From CAYOLL01 sp964404765 [NCBI: uncultured Gemmatimonadota bacterium] (lineage in GTDB: Bacteria; 4572-55): a stretch of DNA of 18,237 nt. Positions 1 through 8,800 of this stretch are shown here, piece after piece. The notes beneath the pieces were generated by a model. That model had not been told where the DNA came from. It saw nothing but the letters and a program-made list of their open reading frames with translations, and did no database searches. Each line of letters opens with the position of its first letter. Positions within the stretch are counted from its first letter, which is position 1. Made by a program: the position numbers and the translations under genes. Location: assembly GCA_964404765.1 (NCBI GenBank), contig CAYOLL010000125.1, forward strand, positions 1-18,237. Reading direction: 5' to 3'.

Positions 1-55
1 TCAATGCAACTTTGGCGGACGGGCAAGGTCTGGGCACGATTCGTAATGACGAGCC
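1..55 (+). repeat. 55-bp exact direct repeat, copy 1
   Basis: Bases 1-55 are identical to 667-721, an offset of 666 bp. This equals 222 codons, or two Calx-beta units. It encodes the last strand and linker of a Calx-beta domain (LADGQGLGTIRNDEP). It shows that at least one more Calx-beta unit lies upstream of the window. Confidence 0.95.
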
Positions 56-3000
56 GCTGCTGCCCTCCATCTCGGTCAACGACACGACCTTTGTCGAGTC
101 GGCGGGCAATCTGGTCTTTCGCGTCCGGCTGTCGGCGGCGAGCGCGCAAACCGTGACGGTCAACTACGCCACTGCCAACGGCACGGCCAACGCCGGAACG
201 GATTACACTACGGCCAATAATGTGTTGACTTTTGCGCCGGGCGTGACCCAACTGTTGGTCAATGTCCCGATTATCAACGATGTTTTGGATGAAGCCGATG
301 AAACCGTGACGCTCAATTTGACCGGCCCGGCCAATGCCACCTTAGCCGACGGTCAAGGTATCGGCACAATCACAGACGACGATCCCATGCCGACGCTGAC
401 AATTGATGATGTCGGTATGTTAGAAGGCAACAGCGGCACGACTGCGTTTGCTTTTACGGTTCGTCTGTCCGCGGCCAGCGGCCGGAACGTCACCGTCAAT
501 TATGCCACGGCTAACGGCACGGCCGTCGCCGGAAACGATTATACCGCGATTTCCGGCATGTTGACTTTTACGCCGAACACAACCAGCCAAACGATTACGG
601 TGGCGGTGACCGGCGAAACCGGGCTCGAATCGGATGAGACGTTTTTTGTCAACTTGACCAATCCGGTCAATGCAACTTTGGCGGACGGGCAAGGTCTGGG
701 CACGATTCGTAATGACGAGCCTGTCGATCCTTGCGCGAATGCCATTCCAATCGCCATCGGCCAGACCGTGAACAGCACGACAGTAGGCGGCGTTTCCAAA
801 TGGGGGCAGTACGGCTGTTCATCCTCCAATGAAAGCGGTCCGGAAAAAATCTACAAAATTACCCTGACCACGCCCACCCAGGTGACGGTCACGCTCAGCA
901 ACCTGAGCAACGTGAACCTGGATATTTTTATCCTGTCGGCCTGCGACGCCAATGCGTGCGTGATTATGGGTGATAACACCGCCACGTTTGTCGGGGCTGC
1001 GACGTATTATCTTGTGATTGACGGTAATCAGGGTGCGTCCGGGTCGTTTACGCTGGCTGTCACCGGGGGGACCCTTCCGCCTTATCTCATCGCCGGTCCA
1101 GGTTTCAAGAACTGCATTCCCTTGAATTGGCGGCTGGCGACGCCATCCGGCAGCCGGTCTATGACCGGTAACGAATCAGAAGGCGACCCAATATCGGATT
1201 TTGGACACACTGACGGCGGTGTGCGCGGCACTGGAAATTCGGATCAAACCCAGGCCGGTTTTGATTACAAGGTTTATCGCAAAACGGGCATCGGTGGCGC
1301 GTACGCTCCGATTGGCGCGACATCGCGCCGGGATTATGTGGACATTAATGTGACGCCGGGCGTGACATATTTTTACAAAGTCAGCGCGTTGGTAAACGGT
1401 CAGGAAATCGGTTTTTCCAACGAAGTATCAGCCGCGTGTAATACGACCGGCATAACGCTGGCCATTCCGCAGCCCGCCACTGCGCCGACGGTTGACGGTG
1501 TCATAAACGCCAGTGAATGGAGCGACGTCACGCCGGTCACCGTCCGCAACAGCCTGGGCTATAACAACGAGCCGGCGGCGCAAGACGTGATCGCCTATCT
1601 GAAAAAAGTCGGCAATTACCTGTACGTGGCGGTCAAGGATTTAAATGACGCGACCATTTCCCACCGCGACCAGATCGGGCTGTATTTTGACAGCAACAAC
1701 AACAATGCCTGGGATAGCGGCGATGGTAACTTTTGGGTCGTCTGGTGGGACGATGGCGCGGCCGCTGCCTATACGCGGCTCCGTTTTCGCGGCATCACCG
1801 GGACCTATCCGGATGGGCTGACTTTTGCTGATCCGATTGATAATCCCGCCGGTCTGACCGGCGGGGCGGCCTTAACCGGCGGTCACCGCTCGTATGAGGC
1901 GCGCATTGATTTGACCGCGAGCGCTTTGCGGCCAACGGGCAATTCCATTGGCTTGCATTTGTTTGCCTTAGATGGCGCGGCTTTAACAATCAACGGCTTC
2001 TGGCCGGACGGAGCGATCTGGGTGGATCCAAGAACGTATGCGGATGTGTCGTGGGCGACTCCTTCTCTTGCCATAAATGATGTGACGGTCAGCGAGGGCA
2101 ACAGCGGCACGGTCAACGCCAGTTTTACCGTCACCCTGTCCGCGGCCAGCAGTCAGAATGTGACGGTTGCATATCAAACCGCGGACGGCACGGCCAACGC
2201 CCCGGCCGACTATAACGCTGTTCCGGCCACGACGCTGACCTTTAGCCCCGGCCAAACCAGCAAAACCGTAACCGTTACGGTGAACGGCGACACGGTTGAT
2301 GAATCGGATGAATATTTCTATGTCAACTTGGGCAACGCCTCCGGCGCGACCATCAGCGATAACCAGGGACGCGGTACCATCATCGATGACGATCCCACGC
2401 CGTCGCTGACGATCAACGACGTCAGCCAGTTGGAAGGCAACAGCGGCACGACGGCGTTTGTTTTTAGCGTGCGCCTATCCGCGGCCAGCGGTCGGAGCGT
2501 CACGGTCAACTATGCTACGGCAAACGGCACGGCTCTTGCCGGAAGCGATTATACCGCGATTTCCGGCACGTTGACTTTTACGCCGGGCGTAACCAGTCAA
2601 ACGATAACGGTAGCGGTGACCGGCGAAACGGCGGTCGAAGCGGACGAAACCTTTTTTGTGAATCTGACCAACCCGGTTAATGCGGCTTTGGCAGACGGGC
2701 AGGGTTTGGGAACGATTCGTAATGATGATTTGCTCCAAGCCAATTATTACGTCGCCAAGACAGGCAACGACTTGAATAACGGCTCGATTACATCGCCCTT
2801 CCTGACCATTCAGCGCGGCATCAATGCGGCGGCCAATGGGCAGACGGTTTTGGTTCAGCCGGGGACTTACATCGAGAATATCAATTTTAGCGGCAAGAAC
2901 ATTACAGTGCAGTCGGCCGGCGGCGCGGCCCAGACTACGATCAATGGCAATCGCGCCGGCAGCACGGTGTGGTTCAGCGGCGGCGAAACCAATCAGGCCA

Positions 3001-5534
3001 AACTGAGCGGTTTTACCATTATCAACGGCAGCGGAACCTATTTTCGGGGCGGATCAGCATATCCGGCGGCAACCTGGTACGGCGGCGGCATCTTGTGCGG
3101 AAAAGAGACAAGCGGCATTGGCGCCAGTCCGACGCTGGAAAATCTGATTGTCACCGGCAATAATGTGATCGGCGGCGGCGGCGGCGTTGCCCTGTTTTAT
3201 AGCTCGCAACCCGTGTTGAGAAATGTCACAATCCGCAATAATTGGGCCAGCCTGAGCGGCGGGGGCTTGTCCTGCTCAAACTCCGTCCCGATTTTTGATA
3301 CGCAAAGTCTGTGCAGCGTTTATCAAAACGGGGCCGGACAGGATAATGACATTGCCTCGGACAAACCGTTTACGGCGACAGTGGATATCTTTACTGTAGC
3401 CCAACCGACTGCTTATCATAAAGCGGCCGCGGTAACGGTCAATCTGAGGACCGGTTATTATACGCAGGTCAGCTACGATCTGTATGTGTCGCCGACCGGC
3501 AGCGATCAGAACACCGGTTTATCGGCCAGTGCGCCGCTAAAAACGCTTCATCGTGCCCTGACGATTATTCAAGCCAGCGCAACACAGCGCCGTACAGTTT
3601 ATTTAGCCCCCGGGACATACGGCCCGGCCACCGGCGAAAAGTTTCCGGTCAGCGTGACGCCCTATATTTCCCTGCGCGGGGCCGGCCAGACCCAAACAAT
3701 TTTGGATGCCGGGGCGCAAGCCGGGGTGGTAACGGTGCGCAATGCCGATAATAGCAGCGTCATCGAAAATATGACCCTCACCAACGGCAATGCCTTGCAT
3801 GGCGGAGGCATAACCTTGGAAAGCTCGAGCATTCAATTGCAAAGCCTGGTTATTACCCGGTGCGTAGCCAGACGGTGGGGCGGTGGCATCACCATGTTCG
3901 GTTCGTGCAGTCCGCTCATCAACAATGTACGGGTGACCTATAATCGCACCACGGATAATTATGGCTATGGCGGTGGCATCTTCGGTTACGGCGCAGTCCC
4001 GCCGGCAACGCCGGCAGCGCCTACTATCCAAAATACGGTGATCGCTAACAACGAATCCTACTGGAGCGGCGGCGGTCTGTGTTTCTGGGTTTATGTGAAC
4101 CCGCGCTTGACCAATGTATTGATCGCCAATAACGTCACTCGCAATGGCAACTACAATATTGGCGGCGGCATTCGGTGTCACGATCATATCAACCTGACGA
4201 TGGACAACGTGACCCTAGTCAATAACAGCGCCACGGAATTCGGCGGCGGCTTGCAGTTCCAGCAATATTCGACGGCCACCCTGAAAAATTGCGTCGTATG
4301 GGGAAATGGACCGAATCAGCTTCATGCGGGGCATCCCGGACCCAGTTGGAATAATAATACCTTAACCGTATCTTATTCGGATATTCAAGGCGGGCAAAGC
4401 GGCGTCATCCGCGAAGCCGCCAGCGATGTCGTCAACTGGCTAACGGGCAACATTGACGCCGACCCGCGCTTTGTCAACGCCGCTGGAGGCAACTATCGCC
4501 TGGGCATTTACAGCCCGTGCATCGCGGCCGGAACCTTAACCGGCGCGCCGGCAACCGATTTGGACGGCAATCCGCGTCCGCGCCCGCTCAATACCAACCC
4601 GGATCCGGGCGCGTACGAGGAGCAGACGCAAGCCCGGTCCGCAGAGATAACGACCATCTATGCCGAGGATTTTGAAACAACCGCTGTTCCGGGCTCGGCC
4701 TGGAGTTCGGTAGACAATAATGCCACGAATGGCCAAGATTATTGGGGCGACCAAAGCGTTAGCAGCGGCAGCCGGGCCCATTCCGGCGCAAAGAGCCTTT
4801 ACTGCGCCACGAATAGCGATATCGCCGGGCAGAGATACGATGATTATATGGACGTGTATGCCGTGAAGCAGGTCGCGATCAATCTCGCCGGTTATACTAA
4901 TGTGCGCTTCAGCTATTGGGTTTGGCTGGCTACGGAATCTTGCTGCGATTATGTAAGTTTGGAATATTGGACTGGAAGTCTGTGGGCGGAAGCGCCGAGT
5001 TCGCGTCTGGGCGGGAACAGCAATGGCTGGATACAAAAGGTTTATACGGTAAATGGCAGCGCCTTGCAGCTTCGCTTCCGTTTCTACACCGACGGATCGA
5101 TCACTGCCGAAGGCGTGTATATTGACGATATTCTGATCACCGGCCAGGCGGGCGGCGCGCGAACAAGTTCTGCAACGGTAGTTGTTACCGCTGAGGATGG
5201 CGCAATAACACAACCGCTGGGAGCCAAGGAAAAAGAAACTCCGGTCGGGCAAGCGTTTTCATTCCGCCTGGAGCAAAACTATCCCAACCCGTTCAACCCG
5301 TCTACAACCATTGCCTTTAGCCTGCCGACTGCCGGGCCAGTGTCGCTGAAAGTTTACAACTCCGCCGGGCAGTTGGTCAAGACGCTGGCCGACGAGGACA
5401 AAGCCGCCGGACGCTATGAATTGACCTGGAACGGCAAGAACGAGCGCGGCGAAGGACTTTCTTCCGGCGCTTACTTTGCCGTGTTGCAGGCAGGCGATCA
5501 AAAGCAAACGCAGAAGATGGTTATGATGAAGTAG
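1..5534 (+). CDS. Giant multidomain T9SS-secreted surface protein, 5' end missing
   Basis: The reading frame is open from the window edge (first whole codon at 3) to TAG at 5532-5534, so the N-terminus and signal peptide lie upstream. Domains in order by nucleotide: Calx-beta 1 (about 66-383), Calx-beta 2 (390-719), a PPC-like domain (723-1073), an FN3-like domain (1080-1439, with DYKVYRKTG and TYFYKVSAL), a CBM9/DOMON-like domain (1459-2060, starting APTVDGVINASEWSDV), Calx-beta 3 (2061-2394), Calx-beta 4 (2400-2729), a right-handed beta-helix of DUF1565 type (2736-3290), a second beta-helix with a choice-of-anchor-Q-like end (3475-4625), a MAM/jelly-roll-like domain (4660-5145, ending GVYIDDILITG) and a FlgD-like T9SS type A tail (5250-5531, with QNYPNPFNPSTTI and a Lys-rich end). 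Calx-beta domains usually bind calcium. The likely role is adhesion or glycan binding at the cell surface. I saw no catalytic motif, although pectate-lyase folds can be enzymes. A terminator follows 29 nt after the stop. Confidence 0.9.
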   Translation, partial: NATLADGQGLGTIRNDEPLLPSISVNDTTFVESAGNLVFRVRLSAASAQTVTVNYATANGTANAGTDYTTANNVLTFAPGVTQLLVNVPIINDVLDEADETVTLNLTGPANATLADGQGIGTITDDDPMPTLTIDDVGMLEGNSGTTAFAFTVRLSAASGRNVTVNYATANGTAVAGNDYTAISGMLTFTPNTTSQTITVAVTGETGLESDETFFVNLTNPVNATLADGQGLGTIRNDEPVDPCANAIPIAIGQTVNSTTVGGVSKWGQYGCSSSNESGPEKIYKITLTTPTQVTVTLSNLSNVNLDIFILSACDANACVIMGDNTATFVGAATYYLVIDGNQGASGSFTLAVTGGTLPPYLIAGPGFKNCIPLNWRLATPSGSRSMTGNESEGDPISDFGHTDGGVRGTGNSDQTQAGFDYKVYRKTGIGGAYAPIGATSRRDYVDINVTPGVTYFYKVSALVNGQEIGFSNEVSAACNTTGITLAIPQPATAPTVDGVINASEWSDVTPVTVRNSLGYNNEPAAQDVIAYLKKVGNYLYVAVKDLNDATISHRDQIGLYFDSNNNNAWDSGDGNFWVVWWDDGAAAAYTRLRFRGITGTYPDGLTFADPIDNPAGLTGGAALTGGHRSYEARIDLTASALRPTGNSIGLHLFALDGAALTINGFWPDGAIWVDPRTYADVSWATPSLAINDVTVSEGNSGTVNASFTVTLSAASSQNVTVAYQTADGTANAPADYNAVPATTLTFSPGQTSKTVTVTVNGDTVDESDEYFYVNLGNASGATISDNQGRGTIIDDDPTPSLTINDVSQLEGNSGTTAFVFSVRLSAASGRSVTVNYATANGTALAGSDYTAISGTLTFTPGVTSQTITVAVTGETAVEADETFFVNLTNPVNAALADGQGLGTIRNDDLLQANYYVAKTGNDLNNGSITSPFLTIQRGINAAANGQTVLVQPGTYIENINFSGKNITVQSAGGAAQTTINGNRAGSTVWFSGGETNQAKLSGFTIINGSGTYFRGGSAYPAATWYGGGILCGKETSGIGASPTLENLIVTGNNVIGGGGGVALFYSSQPVLRNVTIRNNWASLSGGGLSCSNSVPIFDTQSLCSVYQNGAGQDNDIASDKPFTATVDIFTVAQPTAYHKAAAVTVNLRTGYYTQVSYDLYVSPTGSDQNTGLSASAPLKTLHRALTIIQASATQRRTVYLAPGTYGPATGEKFPVSVTPYISLRGAGQTQTILDAGAQAGVVTVRNADNSSVIENMTLTNGNALHGGGITLESSSIQLQSLVITRCVARRWGGGITMFGSCSPLINNVRVTYNRTTDNYGYGGGIFGYGAVPPATPAAPTIQNTVIANNESYWSGGGLCFWVYVNPRLTNVLIANNVTRNGNYNIGGGIRCHDHINLTMDNVTLVNNSATEFGGGLQFQQYSTATLKNCVVWGNGPNQLHAGHPGPSWNNNTLTVSYSDIQGGQSGVIREAASDVVNWLTGNIDADPRFVNAAGGNYRLGIYSPCIAAGTLTGAPATDLDGNPRPRPLNTNPDPGAYEEQTQARSAEITTIYAEDFETTAVPGSAWSSVDNNATNGQDYWGDQSVSSGSRAHSGAKSLYCATNSDIAGQRYDDYMDVYAVKQVAINLAGYTNVRFSYWVWLATESCCDYVSLEYWTGSLWAEAPSSRLGGNSNGWIQKVYTVNGSALQLRFRFYTDGSITAEGVYIDDILITGQAGGARTSSATVVVTAEDGAITQPLGAKEKETPVGQAFSFRLEQNYPNPFNPSTTIAFSLPTAGPVSLKVYNSAGQLVKTLADEDKAAGRYELTWNGKNERGEGLSSGAYFAVLQAGDQKQTQKMVMMK
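667..721 (+). repeat. 55-bp exact direct repeat, copy 2
   Basis: Exact copy of bases 1-55, at the end of the second Calx-beta domain in the window. A diverged third version lies near 2669-2725, at the end of Calx-beta 4. Confidence 0.95.
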
Positions 5535-5563
5535 ATGTCAGAACCTTCCGAATAACCGTATGG

Positions 5564-5594
5564 GCGCACCATCGTCAGGGTGGTGCGCTTTTTT
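5564..5594 (+). terminator. Rho-independent terminator of the first T9SS gene
   Basis: Perfect 8-bp stem GCGCACCA (5564-5571) with TGGTGCGC (5581-5588), a 9-nt loop and a run of six T (5589-5594). It starts 29 nt after the stop codon. Its stem core recurs in the terminator at 9418-9460. Confidence 0.9.
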
Positions 5595-5597
5595 ACA

Positions 5598-5625
5598 TTG
5601 ATTGCGAAGGCTTCAACGCTAATAT
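5598..5625 (+). promoter_or_regulatory. Possible sigma70-like promoter for the second T9SS gene
   Basis: TTGATT (5598-5603) and TAATAT (5620-5625) are 16 bp apart and sit directly after the terminator. Each box matches the consensus at 4 of 6 positions. The placement is sensible, but promoters in the FCB group often differ from this consensus, so this is weak. Confidence 0.25.
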
Positions 5626-5648
5626 CCCCCAAAAAAATTTCGAACTTC

Positions 5649-5695
5649 TGCAAATATTTTGAGACTTTGCCCACAGTTTTTTCTCTTTAGGGACG
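5649..5695 (+). promoter_or_regulatory. Conserved intergenic leader element, copy A
   Basis: This 47-nt block matches 9505-9551 at 40 of 47 positions, including the uninterrupted core GAGACTTTGCCC. Weaker similarity continues about 15-20 nt upstream. GCAAA and TTTGC arms flanking an 11-nt loop could form a short hairpin. The element lies between the preceding terminator and the ribosome binding site of the next gene. It could be a promoter, a 5'UTR element or a dispersed repeat. It is in frame with the downstream gene here but not at copy B, so it is unlikely to be coding. Confidence 0.6.
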
Positions 5696-5756
5696 TAACG
5701 ATGCAAAAGCCGGCGCGCGGCAAGGATTTTTATCACACAATATTCAACCTTAAAGT

Positions 5757-5778
5757 TAAAGGAGGAGGCTGTACCATG
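5757..5778 (+). promoter_or_regulatory. Strong Shine-Dalgarno with alternative ATG upstream of the signal-peptide start
   Basis: AAAGGAGGAGG lies 7 nt before an ATG at 5776. The stretch matches the leader of the lipoprotein gene at 9590-9614 (shared TCAACCTT, then AGGAG, then ACCATG). This ATG is in frame with the ATG at 5875, with no stop between, and would add 33 residues ahead of the signal peptide. Confidence 0.6.
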
Positions 5779-5874
5779 CAAAATTTCGTTGCAAGCTCGA
5801 AGAAAGTGTTACCTGCAAAACCTCAAACCGGTCACATCGACCAATTATACCCTCACAAAAAGGAACGATCTCTC

Positions 5875-8800
5875 ATGCTCAAAAACATTTTTCCATTCAT
5901 GCGTCTGGCGGCCTTGTTGCTGACGATCTTTTGTCAGGTCAATGTCGCGCGGGCGATTCCGATTACCGGTACGGTGAAATCGGCCATTTTTAACTATACC
6001 AATGACGACGATTTGTGCGACTTCGGGACCAAAGTTTGCTCGGATGCCAAATCCGACATCATCCGGGTTGTGCTGGTGCCGACGCGGACTCCCGGCTTTG
6101 ATCCGACTTTTCCGGACTGGTCGCTGGTTCCGTCAAACGATCTGCACGTAACAGTGCACGATTTGCCCTACAACTTTCATGCCCGATTTGGAGATCCGGT
6201 TTCGAAAAAGTCTATGCCGTTTATTTATCCAGCGGAGATCAACCAATGCGATTATACCTACAGCCGGCATCCGTTTGATATCCCGCCGGGTGAATATTAC
6301 GTCATGACGGTGCCGAAACGAAGCTGCATCAATATCCAGGATTATAAATTTTCCCTCGATCCGACCTGTTTTGAGTTCCGCGGTTTATTCCGCAAAATGA
6401 TCGAGCAGGTTGAGGTCGGAATGACCCTGCAGCGGGGCATCGATTTCCCGGATAAGTACTACGGCAAGGTCACGATTCCGGCTAATGTGGCCGCCTGCAC
6501 CATCAATCTGGACCCGGCGGCGGGAATGAGCGTTTGTCTGCAGCCAAAGCTGGAAGTGACGCCCGGCGATACGCTGCGGCTTACTGCCAGACCTAATGAG
6601 ACGATCACAAATGCGGTAAAAATATGCAACCGCGGCGAGGCCAATTCAATTTTACGGATTAGAGACATTTCCAAAGCCGGCAATTGGATTGTGCAGGTTT
6701 GGCCGAATCACTTCGATTTGGATATGAATCAATGTGCCCAAACGGAGGTCAAAGTCGTCGGTCCGGTTAATCCGGGAAGCTACGCCGGCTCAATTCGAAT
6801 ATTGAGTAACGCCGCAAACGCGCTCGATTACACGTTGCCCGCCCGCTTGCGGGTGATTGCGCCGAAGCTTATTGTCACGCCGGTAGATACCCTTAAAGTA
6901 TCGGCCATGCCGGGGCAGTTTGTAATGGCCGCGTTCCAGGCGCTAAATGCCGGCGATGACACACTGAAGATAACCGGTATCACGCCAAGTGCGGCTTGGA
7001 TGGTGTCGGTTACGCCGTCTGTCGTAAACCTTGCCCCGGGCAAGACTCAACCGTTTACCGTCAATATCGGCGCGCCGGTCGAAAACGGCAATTACACCGG
7101 CGAGATCGCTATCACCGGGAACGACCGGGGTCAACCCGGATCCGTATACAAGCTAAAGGTGCGGCTGCAAGTCGGCCCTCCGCCATGCACAGTAACACCC
7201 ACGGCTCATTTTGCCTGGACGCCAACCTCGCCTTCCGCCGGTTCATCCGTGCAATTTACGGATCAATCCTCGGCGGGAACAGGCGCAACGATCCGCAGCC
7301 GGTTATGGAATTTTGGCGACGGACAAACCGACACGACTGAAAATCCAGGCCATGTTTACAATACCAATGGCGTATACACTGTTACGTTGACGGTGACCAA
7401 TTCCTGCAATCTAAGCAGCAGCAAGAGTCAATCCGTTACGGTTGTCCATCCGCCATGCACGGCAACGCCGACGGCCGGTTTTACAGGCAGCCCGACAACG
7501 GGCCAGGCGCCTTTGACGGTACGATTTACAGATCAATCTTCGGCGGGAACGGGCGCAACGATTAGCAGCCGGTTATGGAATTTTGGCGACGGACAAACCG
7601 ACACGGCCGAGAATCCAGGCCATGTTTACAGCGCAGCCGGCGTTTACACGGTGACATTAACGGTAACCAACTCCTGCAGACAAACCGATGGCGAAACCAA
7701 AGTGGGTTACGTCACGGTTACAAGCGGCGTTTGCACGCCGCATTTCACCCCGGTCTGGTCCGGAAATCCCTACAGCCCCATGCGCTTTTGGATCACCAAA
7801 GCCATGTTGAGCGGCGTAGATTTGGCCAACTGCGACGAAATTGCGGCGTTTGACGGCGATAAATGCGTGGGTGTGACAAAGGTTACCGGGCCGATTTCAA
7901 CCGCAAATATGGCGACGGTAACCGCCTCACAAGACGACGATCCGAATGATGGTGTTGTTAATGGTTTTATGCCCGGTCGTCCGATCACGTTCAAGGTCTG
8001 GGATTCCCGTCGGCAGGTGGAAATTCTCCTTTGCACAACGACATATAAAGACCTGAACGGCAATCCGGTGAGTCCGATCCCGACCTTTGAAGGCAACGCC
8101 GATTTTCTGGTCGAACTGGAATGTAACCCGTGCAGCGGTCCGCACAATATTGTCCTGACCTCCGGCTGGAATATTGTCTCCTCCCATATTATGCCCGGCA
8201 ATGCAGAGATGAAAGCCGTGTTCCAGGCTCTGATGGATTCCGGGAAGTTGATCAAAGTGTTGGATGAACAAGGGCGGGCCTTGCTGAAGGTCGGCGGCAA
8301 CTGGGTCAATCAAATCGGCAATTGGCAGGCGACCGAAGGCTATATGGTCAAAGTGAACGGCGACGCCACACTGGTTATTAACGGCGGGTGTGTGCAGCTA
8401 CCGACCGACATTCCCTTGTCGCTAGGGTGGAATATTATCAGCTATCCGACGCAAACGCCGAAAGACGGCCTGGCCGTTGTTCAACCCATCATTAGTGTAT
8501 TAATAAAGGTCATTGACGAACAAGGCAAAGCCATTCTGAAAGTTGGCGGCAATTGGATCAATCAAATTGGCGATTTCAAAGCGGGCGAAGGCTACAAAGT
8601 CAAAGTGAGCGCCAATGCCACGCTGCCTGTTCAGGCGCCGTCAGCCGCTGTGGCGGCGGTTGGTATCGCTGAAGAAATGACGGCTGCCCCCATGGATGCG
8701 CAAACGCTGCATTATACGCCTTGCTGGAGCGGCAACCCCTACAACCGTATGAACTTCTGGTTTGTCGGCGTCAATCCGGCGCCGCAGCCGGGGGATGAAA

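Noticed and set aside
3603-4625. Pectate lyase enzyme
   Set aside because: The beta-helix fold is supported, but no catalytic Asp/Arg pattern could be identified, so only a structural call is made.
3603-5252. Long minus-strand frames (194 and 238 codons) opposite the beta-helix and MAM-like regions
   Set aside because: They are shadows of the plus-strand repeats, low-complexity in translation, and no start signal was seen.
5649-5695. c-di-GMP or other known riboswitch
   Set aside because: The element is too short, and I could not match its conserved bases to any riboswitch consensus I know.
5659-5874. Upstream extension of the second T9SS gene to a TTG at 5659
   Set aside because: It would translate the conserved leader element, whose second copy is out of frame with its downstream gene. 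Strong ribosome binding sites lie further in.
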